Source: CAYNRE01 sp964399535 (lineage in GTDB: Bacteria > Planctomycetota > Planctomycetia > Pirellulales > CAYNRE01). Taken from it: 64,000 nucleotides of DNA. Positions 44,117 to 51,312 of the stretch are shown here, in pieces. The notes under the pieces are model-generated. The model did no database searches, had not been told where the DNA came from, and saw only the letters and a list, made by a program, of their open reading frames with translations. Made by a program: the position numbers and the translations under genes. The DNA lies in the NCBI GenBank assembly GCA_964399535.1, contig CAYNRE010000076.1:124001-188000 (forward strand), read 5' to 3'. The first letter of the stretch is position 1. Each line of letters begins with the position of its first letter.

Positions 44117-44225
44117 GGCAATTACCCGCTTCGGGTCGGGGGTTCGTGGACGGTGCTCGGGCGCTAGATTCGTTGCGGTGTTGCCGGGGATCGAGACAGC
44201 GTTGTCGAAGCGGTTTGCATCGGTC

Positions 44226-45269
44226 TCAGGCGGCGGCGTTCCACTGGGCGCTGGGCAGCCGGCGAACTCGACCGGCCGCTTCCAATTGCCGGGCCGATTC
44301 CAGCAGCCGCGACTGCGCTTCCTCCAGGTCGTCGAGCCGGGTCGGCCCCATCGTGGAAAGGGCCCGCCGCAGCCGCTGCGCTTCGCCGGGAGGAAACTGT
44401 TTCAGCACGCGGTCGACCAGCTCGCCACTGGCGCCGGCCAGCGCCAGCACGGTCACCTGCGGATCGGCCGTCTCGATCAAGGTGAGCAAGCTGCGTTCGT
44501 CCAAGTCTTCCAACCGTGCCAGACCGCTGGGCCGGTGGTGCAGCACGCCGGCCAGTTGCTCGTCGTGCACGGTTACGTTCGAGAGAATCTGCTGCTCATG
44601 CGTCTCGTCGGCCGCCTTGAGCAGCCGTAGCACCGTGGCCAGCCCGGCCGCGCGGCGCCGATCGCGGCGGAGCTCGCTCTCGACTCGCATTTCCACCGCT
44701 AGTTCCACCTCGCGCAGAATCTCGGGGTCGGGCTCGCCCAGGTCGAGCATCCGCCGCACCACGTTCACCTGGGTTGGGGCCGGCAAGGCCGATAGCACTT
44801 CGGCCGCTCGATGCGGATCGAGGTGCGACACGACCAGGGCAATGGTCTGGGGATGCTCCTCGGCAATGGCGCCCGAGAGGTACTCGACGCCAACCTCGTC
44901 TAAGAACCCGAAGGGAGGAGCGCTGTCGGGTTTCCATCCCGTCGACCCACCCCGCCCCCCGCGCGGAGGCGGATTCAGGCCGGCGGCCGGAGAGCCCGGC
45001 ACATCGCTGGGGGCCTGCAACTGAACCCGCAAACTGTCGACCAGCTCGATCCCGGGGGGCACCAACTCGGCGCTCCGCGGCCGGCGGCCGACAAACTCCG
45101 AGATCACCCGCTGCTGTTCCTCTTCGTCGATTCCCTCCAGCGCCGACGCCGCGGCGCGCAACTGGGCCGCCTGGCCGGGTTCCATTTGGCGCAACAGGCC
45201 ATCGGCCGAGGCCGGGTCGAGGCTGGCCAACAGGATCGCCGCTTTGCGCACAGGTTCAGGAAGCATCAT
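44226..45269 (-). CDS. fliG: Flagellar rotor/switch protein FliG
   Basis: 347 residues. N-terminal domain (VRKAAILLASLDPASADGLL) binds FliF; the middle domain has the EHPQT motif (AEEHPQTIALVVSHLDPHRA); the C-terminal domain carries the torque helix region (LEDLDERSLLTLIETADPQV ... LVDRVLKQFPPGEAQRLRRA). Between the N- and middle domains a Pro/Gly-rich linker (about residues 86-120) replaces the usual rigid helix. Six bases separate it from fliF. Confidence 0.93.
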   Translation of the reverse strand: MMLPEPVRKAAILLASLDPASADGLLRQMEPGQAAQLRAAASALEGIDEEEQQRVISEFVGRRPRSAELVPPGIELVDSLRVQLQAPSDVPGSPAAGLNPPPRGGRGGSTGWKPDSAPPFGFLDEVGVEYLSGAIAEEHPQTIALVVSHLDPHRAAEVLSALPAPTQVNVVRRMLDLGEPDPEILREVELAVEMRVESELRRDRRRAAGLATVLRLLKAADETHEQQILSNVTVHDEQLAGVLHHRPSGLARLEDLDERSLLTLIETADPQVTVLALAGASGELVDRVLKQFPPGEAQRLRRALSTMGPTRLDDLEEAQSRLLESARQLEAAGRVRRLPSAQWNAAA

Positions 45270-45275
45270 GCCGGT

Positions 45276-46922
45276 TTAACTCGCGCTGCCGATCCAGTTC
45301 TTGAGAATATTGGCGGCCGTGTCCGGGTCCTCGCGCACGATCTCGGCCAGTTCGTCGCGCAGCGACGGACCGACCGTCAACTTGCGCTTCTTGGTGGACG
45401 CTTGCCCCGCGGCGACGGGTGCCTCGTCTGGCTCGCTCTGCGGAACCACCGCCAGAGGCGCGGCCGCGGGCGATGCCGGCTCGGCCCGGAACGTGGCCCG
45501 AAGCACCAGCAGGCTCATGGCCGCCAGACCCACCAGCCCCAGCGTTTGCCAATTGCCGGCCAGCCAGGCCAGGGCATCCTCCGCAAGACTTGGCTCGGGC
45601 ACGCTCCGCTGCGGCAAATGGGCGAAGGTGGTTACCGTGACGACCCGGGTCGGGTCCTGCACTTCGCCGGGCGAAATGATCTGACCGAATACGTGCGAGC
45701 GAATCTTGATCTTGATGTCTTCCTCGAGCTTGGCCAGCTCGGTCGGATCGGGGTCGGCCGGGGTCTGGCCCTCGGGCGTGGGGTTCTTGAGCTGCCACAC
45801 CTGGCGGATGTAGCTATCGGGAATGGCGACCGCCACGCGAACGCCCGTCGGGGTCAGGCCCTTGGTGCGAATTTGCTTCCGCTCGTGGGAAACTACGCTC
45901 TGTTCTTCGCGGTTGCTGATGTCTTCGTTGGTGCGATTAGACTGCCCGGCGGCCGCCAGGTTGGCCCCCGCGTTGGGTTGCTGGGCTTGCAGCCCGACCT
46001 GCCCGCCCGGCGAGCCCCGCTCGGAGGTATTGAGCTGGGTCTCCTCGCGAATGCTGATCGGCACTGCCTGGGGATCGACCTTGACCGACTCCTCGAGGTG
46101 ATCGAGTTCTTTGTCCAAGTCGACATTGACGGTAACTACGGCGTCTTGCACGTACGACAAAGCGTTACGAATCGAATCGTGGTACCACTGCTGCCATTTC
46201 TGCTGGGTGGCGAAATAAATATCGTCGGCGCCGCTGCCCGACCCGCCACTTTCGTCGCCGGCATAAGTGCGTCCGTTCTGGTCGATCACGGTCACCTTTT
46301 GCGGTGCCAGGCCGGCAATGGCCCCGGCCACCAGGTGCCGGATCATCGGTACCCGCGACTCGTCCAGGGGCATTCCCCCCTGGGGCTTGACGATGACCGA
46401 GGCGGTAAACGTTTTGTCGCGTTTCAGGCCGGCATTGAGTTTCTCGTCGAAGAACACCGCGGCCGATTCAATGCCCTGCATGGCCCGGACAATGGCGGCC
46501 AATTCCTTCTGCTTGGCCACCTTCAATTTCTGTTCGCGTTGGGCGCTGGTGAGAAAGGGATTGGAATCGTCGACGGCGCGGAGCAGGTAATCGCCGAAAT
46601 TGGCGGGCAGCGATCCGGCGTCGGCCAGGGCCCCCATATAGGCCGATTGCTGCCCCCGCGGCACCCGCACCCGGTTGCCGTCGACCTCGTAGGCCGCCAG
46701 CCCTGCTTTGGCGAACGCCGCTTCCATGGCGGGCAAGTCGCTGGGCGCGAACCGTTCGCCCCCCATCAGGTAAGCGTCGGTGCCGGACACTTGCGTATTG
46801 AACAACCAGGCCACGCTGACCAGCACCACCGCCAGCAGCAAACCCGAAGTGATTCGAGCGCCGGGGGTCATGGATCGAAACAAATCGACCAACTGGTTCC
46901 AGGCTCGGTTGAGAAAATCCAT
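45276..46922 (-). CDS. fliF: Flagellar MS-ring protein FliF
   Basis: 548 residues, normal size. First membrane helix ITSGLLLAVVLVSVAWLF, followed by the ring-building motifs (YLLRAVDDSNPFLTSAQREQ, ELAAIVRAMQGIESAAVFFD, TFTASVIVKPQGGMPLDESR). The middle part is Asn/Gly/Gln-rich; the second membrane helix lies near residue 455 (WQTLGLVGLAAMSLLVLRAT). The C-terminal FliG-binding segment is clear (LRDELAEIVREDPDTAANIL, KNWIGSAS). Assembly of the MS ring starts the basal body. Confidence 0.95.
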   Translation of the reverse strand: MDFLNRAWNQLVDLFRSMTPGARITSGLLLAVVLVSVAWLFNTQVSGTDAYLMGGERFAPSDLPAMEAAFAKAGLAAYEVDGNRVRVPRGQQSAYMGALADAGSLPANFGDYLLRAVDDSNPFLTSAQREQKLKVAKQKELAAIVRAMQGIESAAVFFDEKLNAGLKRDKTFTASVIVKPQGGMPLDESRVPMIRHLVAGAIAGLAPQKVTVIDQNGRTYAGDESGGSGSGADDIYFATQQKWQQWYHDSIRNALSYVQDAVVTVNVDLDKELDHLEESVKVDPQAVPISIREETQLNTSERGSPGGQVGLQAQQPNAGANLAAAGQSNRTNEDISNREEQSVVSHERKQIRTKGLTPTGVRVAVAIPDSYIRQVWQLKNPTPEGQTPADPDPTELAKLEEDIKIKIRSHVFGQIISPGEVQDPTRVVTVTTFAHLPQRSVPEPSLAEDALAWLAGNWQTLGLVGLAAMSLLVLRATFRAEPASPAAAPLAVVPQSEPDEAPVAAGQASTKKRKLTVGPSLRDELAEIVREDPDTAANILKNWIGSAS

Positions 46923-46999
46923 TCCCTACTCTCCCACCGCTTCCTGCGCGGGATCGATCGACACGGTTGACTGACTGGGCCGCCCGGCGGTCGCGACCG

Positions 47000-47299
47000 C
47001 TACACGCGAATCTGCTGCACTTCTTCCAAGGCCTGGACCAGCTTGTTGCGAATCTGCATCATCATGCGAAACGCCAGGTCGGCCTTCTGCACGGCGGTGA
47101 GTACTTCCGCGGGATTCACATCGGCCCCGGTGGCCATCTGTTCCACCGCCTGATTCGCTTCGGTCTGCATCTGGTTCACTTGCTGAAGCGAATCCCAAAG
47201 CAGCCGTTGGAACGAAGCCGATTCGGCCCCGCCCGTGGCTGCCAAATTGCTCGGCTGCAGCGGTCCCTGCGGCAGCGGAATCCCAACTGGGTTGATCAT
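47000..47299 (-). CDS. fliE: Flagellar hook-basal body protein FliE
   Basis: 99 residues, standard size. SFQRLLWDSLQQVNQMQTEA and the C-terminal signature DLAFRMMMQIRNKLVQALEE are diagnostic. FliE joins the MS ring to the rod. 74 bases after flgC. Confidence 0.94.
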   Translation of the reverse strand: MINPVGIPLPQGPLQPSNLAATGGAESASFQRLLWDSLQQVNQMQTEANQAVEQMATGADVNPAEVLTAVQKADLAFRMMMQIRNKLVQALEEVQQIRV

Positions 47300-47373
47300 C
47301 GCTTTGGCTCCTCACCGGGTTGGCCGACCGATCCCCGCGGGGGGACCCATCGGCGCCCAACCCGCCGGCCCGG

Positions 47374-47784
47374 TCAGGCCAGTATCCGCAAGGTGTATTG
47401 AGTCAGGTCCTTGGTCACTTCAATCACGCCGACGTTCGCTTCGTAGGCCCGGGTGGCCTCGAGCGAGTCGACAAACTCGCTGGTCATGTCGATATTGGGG
47501 TAGGCCACGTATCCGTCTTGGTTGGCCAGCGGATGGTGCGGCTCGTACTTCAGCCGGGGCGGGGTCGTCGAGGTTTCGATCGAAGCCACCTTGACCCCCA
47601 TGCCGCCGCTCGAGGTTCGCAGGTCTTCGTCGGCCTGAAAGATCACGAACCGTGGCTGATAGGGCACGTTCTCGCCCGCCTCGTTCACCTGGGTCGAAAT
47701 GTTGGCCAGGTTGCTCGAGATGGCGTTGAGCCGGGCACGCTGCGCAACCAGGCCGCTCGTGCTGATATCGAGTGAGTTGAACAT
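47374..47784 (-). CDS. flgC: Flagellar proximal rod protein FlgC
   Basis: 136 residues, standard size. N-terminal LDISTSGLVAQRARLNAISS followed by NLANIST; C-terminal PNIDMTSEFVDSLEATRAYE with ANVGVIEVTKDL. A rod component. 61 bases after flgB. Confidence 0.95.
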   Translation of the reverse strand: MFNSLDISTSGLVAQRARLNAISSNLANISTQVNEAGENVPYQPRFVIFQADEDLRTSSGGMGVKVASIETSTTPPRLKYEPHHPLANQDGYVAYPNIDMTSEFVDSLEATRAYEANVGVIEVTKDLTQYTLRILA

Positions 47785-47845
47785 TGGCCGCGTTTCTCAG
47801 GAGGGGGTGGACGGCTATGGTCGATCAACCACGGCCGGTCGTGGC

Positions 47846-48268
47846 CTAGGCCCGTTCGGTAATCGCCGCCTGCAGCAAACGAAACTGGCTGGTGAGAATG
47901 GTCATCGCCAGGTTGTGTTGCATCTGGTTCTTGGAAATCTGGGCAACCTGATGCTCCAGGGTGCCGTTCGAATCGTCGTGGAACAAAATGTCGTCTTTCG
48001 ACTGGCTCAACTCGGCCAGCGAATGGCCGGCGCCTCGGCTCGCATCGCCCCAGGAACTGCTCTCCGCACGATCGCGGGCCGCCAAGGCCTGTTTGAGTCG
48101 AGCCTGAAACCGCTCCGGCGAAAGGTCGCGCACCCGGTAACCGGGGGTATCGAAGTTGGCCACGTTTCCGGCCAGCACCCCGTGGCGACGCTGGGCAAAC
48201 TGCACGACTTGTTCCAGGGCCTCGATCGGGCTGCTTGCGAAAAGTGTTTGTTCGATCATTTCGGCCAT
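47846..48268 (-). CDS. flgB: Flagellar proximal rod protein FlgB
   Basis: 140 residues from ATG 48268; a second ATG three codons on is possible. The open frame extends far upstream but without coding character. Motifs: HGVLAGNVANFDTPGYRVRD and the C-terminal HDDSNGTLEHQVAQISKNQM with FRLLQAAITERA. First gene of the rod/export cluster; a sigma-54-type promoter lies about 48 bases before the start codon. Confidence 0.94.
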   Translation of the reverse strand: MAEMIEQTLFASSPIEALEQVVQFAQRRHGVLAGNVANFDTPGYRVRDLSPERFQARLKQALAARDRAESSSWGDASRGAGHSLAELSQSKDDILFHDDSNGTLEHQVAQISKNQMQHNLAMTILTSQFRLLQAAITERA

Positions 48269-48315
48269 CCTTGACCCTCGCCGGGTCGGTCCCCAGACCT
48301 CGACACGCTCGGCAA

Positions 48316-48331
48316 TGCAACTGGCATGCCC
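48316..48331 (-). promoter_or_regulatory. Candidate sigma-54 (-24/-12) promoter of the flgBC-fli operon
   Basis: On the minus strand the site reads GGGCATGCCAGTTGCA. Against the consensus TGGCACG-N4-TTGCW it matches 10 of 12 specified bases, including GG at -24 and GC at -12 with the required 10-base spacing. Transcription would start near 48305, about 37 bases before the flgB ATG. The gene just upstream encodes a sigma-54 activator with an intact GAFTGA loop. Confidence 0.7.
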
Positions 48332-48516
48332 AGCTCTCGATTCCCGCCCGGAGCCCCGCGGTTCGGGAACGCCGGTGCGCGAGCTAAAGTTGGGCGAACT
48401 GGTGATTTCCGGTGGTTTGGTTTCCTCGGTGGACGATCCACGCTCGGCCAGGGCCGCTCGTTCGATCGGTGCGCCATCGGCCGTTCTTGCCGCTGGCGAC
48501 CGGCAGTTTCTGCCGC

Positions 48517-49944
48517 TTAACCGGCGCGCGCGAAGTGTTTGGCCCGTGGAGCGTAACCATAGGCCTTTAGTTTCCCGGACAAGGTGCGAATGCCGATTCC
48601 CAGGGCCTCGGCCGTTTTGGCACGATGCCCGCCGAAGTGCTCCAGGGTCGATTCGATGAGCCGCCGCTCCATTTCCTCCAGGCTGGCCCCGATCGGCGCG
48701 ACCGGCACCCCGGCCAACGGGGGCGGAGCCTGCGGATCGGCCAAGAGCCAAGGACGCAGGTCGTCGGCATCGACTCGGCCGTCGGTCGCCATCACGCTGG
48801 CCCGAGTGACAATGTTTTCCAGTTCGCGAACGTTACCCGGCCAGTGGTACTCGCCCAGCAGCGACCGCGCAGCCGACGTTGGTTGGCAGGGCTCGCGCTG
48901 CAAGCGTTGGGCCGACCGCAACAGGAAATGATCGACCAGTTGGTCGATGTCTTCCGGGCGCTCGCGCAAAGGGGGCACCTGAATCGGCAGCACGGCCAGG
49001 CGAAAGTAAAGATCTTCGCGAAACCGGCCCGCCGCCACTTCGGCTCGCAAATCGCGGTTCGAGGTGGCCAGCACCCGCACGTCGACGGCGATCGTCTTGC
49101 TCGATCCGACACGCTCGAACGACCGCTCTTGCAGGACGCGCAGCAGCTTGGCCTGCAGTGCCGGCTCGATCTCGCTCACCTCGTCGAGCAGGATCGTCCC
49201 TCCGTCGGCCAGCTCGAACCGGCCGGTGCGGGGCGCGTCGGCCCCGGTGAACGCGCCGCGCTCGTGACCGAACAGTTCGCTTTCCATGAGCTGGGCCGAC
49301 AGCACCGGACAGTTCAGGCTCACCAGCGCCGCCCCCCGCCGATCGCTCGCCGCATGCACGGCCCGGGCCACCAGCTCCTTGCCGGTGCCGCTTTCGCCGG
49401 TAATCAATACGTTCTCACGCGTGGGGGCGGCCTGAGCAATGCGGGCCCGCAAGCCTTGCATGGCGGGGCTGGAGCCGATCATCTCGGGTTGTGGCCCCCC
49501 CACCCCGCCGCGCCGCAGGGCGGGCGACTCGTCGAGCATGCGGCCGTGGGCCAGGGCGCGGGAAACCAGCGACTCGAGCCGATCGGCATCGAAGGGTTTT
49601 TCCAGGTAGTCGAATGCGCCGTGGCGCATGGCCTCGACCGCCGAGCGCACCGTGGCGTACGCCGTGACCATGACGATCTGGGCCCCGTGCGGCCGGCGCT
49701 GCAGTTGGCGAATGAACTCCAGCCCGTCCATGCCCGGCATCTGCAGGTCGGTAATGACCACGTCGAAGGTTTCGCCCTCGAGCAGCCGCAGCGCTTCGGC
49801 CGCGCTCGAGAGGCACACGACTTTGTGGCCCGCGTGGCGCAGGATGTCGGCGACCGACTCTCGGGCAGAAGCCCGATCGTCGACGACCAACACTCGGCCG
49901 GTGGTCGGCGAAACAACGGTGTTTGCCAGGGTGGTTGCGTTCAT
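48517..49944 (-). CDS. NtrC-family sigma-54 response regulator, FlrC/FleR-like
   Basis: 475 residues; ATG 49944 has AGGAG eight bases upstream and overlaps the kinase stop by ATGA. Domains: receiver (about 15-130) with acidic pair D22/D23, phospho-acceptor D66 in VVITDLQMPGMDG and Lys in YLEKPF; AAA+ domain (about 160-390) with Walker A GESGTGKE, the sigma-54 contact loop GAFTGA, Walker B GGTILLDEVSE and arginine-finger region FREDLYFRLAVLPI; and a Fis-type HTH at the C-terminus (RAKTAEALGIGIRTLSGKLK). Its position between the kinase and flgB, plus the -24/-12 site downstream, makes it the probable master switch for the basal-body operon (inference). Confidence 0.93.
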   Translation of the reverse strand: MNATTLANTVVSPTTGRVLVVDDRASARESVADILRHAGHKVVCLSSAAEALRLLEGETFDVVITDLQMPGMDGLEFIRQLQRRPHGAQIVMVTAYATVRSAVEAMRHGAFDYLEKPFDADRLESLVSRALAHGRMLDESPALRRGGVGGPQPEMIGSSPAMQGLRARIAQAAPTRENVLITGESGTGKELVARAVHAASDRRGAALVSLNCPVLSAQLMESELFGHERGAFTGADAPRTGRFELADGGTILLDEVSEIEPALQAKLLRVLQERSFERVGSSKTIAVDVRVLATSNRDLRAEVAAGRFREDLYFRLAVLPIQVPPLRERPEDIDQLVDHFLLRSAQRLQREPCQPTSAARSLLGEYHWPGNVRELENIVTRASVMATDGRVDADDLRPWLLADPQAPPPLAGVPVAPIGASLEEMERRLIESTLEHFGGHRAKTAEALGIGIRTLSGKLKAYGYAPRAKHFARAG

Positions 49945-50804
49945 GCGGCCAACTCCTGCACACCGGCAATGCGGCGGGGCAGCCGCAGCGTAAAGGCGGC
50001 GCCCCCCTCGGGGCAATTGGCCGCCAGGGCCGAGCCACCGTGGGCCTCGGCCACGCGATAGACGATGGCCAAACCCAGCCCGGTTCCGGTGTGCTTGGTG
50101 GTAAAAAAGGGTTCAAAAGCCCGGCGCCGGGCCTCGTCGCTCAGTCCGGGTCCGCTGTCCGCCACCTCGAGATCGAAGTAGCGCTGGCCCGCGTAGGCGC
50201 TAATGGTTACCTGGCCCCCGTCGGGCATGGCATCCATGGCGTTCAAAAGCAAATTGACCAGGGCCCGGCGCAACAAGTCGCGGTCGGCCGCCAGCACGGC
50301 ATGCTCGGGTACCTGCAGGTCGACCTCGATATCTTGCGCCGCCAGTTGCGGGGCCAGGGCCGCGCAGACTTCGTTGACCAAATCGATCACGGCCAGCGAG
50401 CGGAAATGGGGTTCGCGGTCGGCCGCGAACTGCAGCAAGTCGTTCACCGTAGTGTCGACCGCCACGAAACCGCTCTGAATCTTGTCGAGTATGTCCAGGC
50501 TGCCCGCATCGTCCGAAAGCCTGCGGCGGAGCAAGCTCAGATAGAGCGTAACCGGCACCAGGCTGTTGCGCACCTCGTGGGCCACGTGCGATGCCAGCTG
50601 GCCCAGGTCGGCCAGACGGTTCTTGCGAGCCAGTTCGCGGTTCTTCACCGCCAGCTCGGCGGTCAACCGGCTCACCTCGGCCGAGAGCGCGGCGTGGGTC
50701 TGTTCGAGCCGCACCGTGGCCCCCTGCCAGGCCGCCAACACGGTCTGCAGATCGCTGGCCTGGCCGCGCCCCGAAGGAAAGGGAAGTATTTCTGATTCCA
50801 ACAT
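49941..50804 (-). CDS. Soluble sensor histidine kinase, FlrB/FleS-like
   Basis: 287 residues from ATG 50804 with GGAG seven bases upstream. No membrane helix. A coiled coil (about 30-65) leads to the dimerisation/phospho-acceptor box SHVAHEVRNSLVPV (H76), then HATPase_c with N-box LLRRALVNLLLNAMDAMP, G1 DSGPGL, F-box FEPFFTTK and G2 GTGLGLAI. Partner of the NtrC-type regulator it overlaps. There is no separate sensory domain: it may read a flagellar assembly state in the cytoplasm, as proposed for FlrB (inference). Confidence 0.92.
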   Translation of the reverse strand: MLESEILPFPSGRGQASDLQTVLAAWQGATVRLEQTHAALSAEVSRLTAELAVKNRELARKNRLADLGQLASHVAHEVRNSLVPVTLYLSLLRRRLSDDAGSLDILDKIQSGFVAVDTTVNDLLQFAADREPHFRSLAVIDLVNEVCAALAPQLAAQDIEVDLQVPEHAVLAADRDLLRRALVNLLLNAMDAMPDGGQVTISAYAGQRYFDLEVADSGPGLSDEARRRAFEPFFTTKHTGTGLGLAIVYRVAEAHGGSALAANCPEGGAAFTLRLPRRIAGVQELAA

Positions 50805-50806
50805 CG

Positions 50807-51265
50807 TTAGTCTCCGGAAGACAAATCCAGTTGCGCATTCGGCGCACCGGGGCCCGCCTCGTAGGCGCCTCGGGCCTCGCTGGCCCAATGCGCCCCCGCC
50901 AGTCGATGGGCGGCCTCGTCGCGACGGGCCTGTAAGAGCGTCTCGCCCAGTTTTTCTTGTCTCAGAATCTCGGCCAACAACTGCTCGCATTCGGCCACCT
51001 GGCGGGCGCAATGCGCCCGCGTGGCCTCGTCGCTCCAGCGGTGCGCGTGGGGCTGATCCTGCCGCAACGGCAGCAGCGCTTGCTGCAGCCCTTGAAGCTG
51101 GCCAATCAACCCCTGTTTCACCGCCAACAATTTGAGCAACTCGCCCAGGTTGCCTTCTTCGATCAACTGCGACTGGCGCGAACCCAGCGCGCGCACCTGA
51201 AGCAGCAGCGCGTGCTTGCGCTGGAGGGCCTCGGCGAACTGTTGCGTCTGCGCCATCGAACTCAT
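50807..51265 (-). CDS. FlgN-like flagellar chaperone family protein
   Basis: 152 residues from ATG 51265, eight bases after GGAGGAG. All-helical, with heptads over most of its length (FAEALQRKHALLLQVRALGS; LGELLKLLAVKQGLIGQLQG). Size, helicity and position fit FlgN-type chaperones for hook-associated proteins. Similarity is weak, so the name is tentative. Two bases separate it from the kinase gene. Confidence 0.6.
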   Translation of the reverse strand: MSSMAQTQQFAEALQRKHALLLQVRALGSRQSQLIEEGNLGELLKLLAVKQGLIGQLQGLQQALLPLRQDQPHAHRWSDEATRAHCARQVAECEQLLAEILRQEKLGETLLQARRDEAAHRLAGAHWASEARGAYEAGPGAPNAQLDLSSGD

Positions 51266-51312
51266 CCGGTCCGCTCCTCCGCGCCGGGGCCGCCTTGAAC
51301 CCCCGCCCGGGT

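Noticed and set aside
45186..46970. 594-codon plus-strand frame opposite fliF
   Set aside because: Shadow of fliF; rich in Gly/Arg/His/Leu with no domain. The same holds for the long frames opposite fliK, fliI and the ntrC-type gene.
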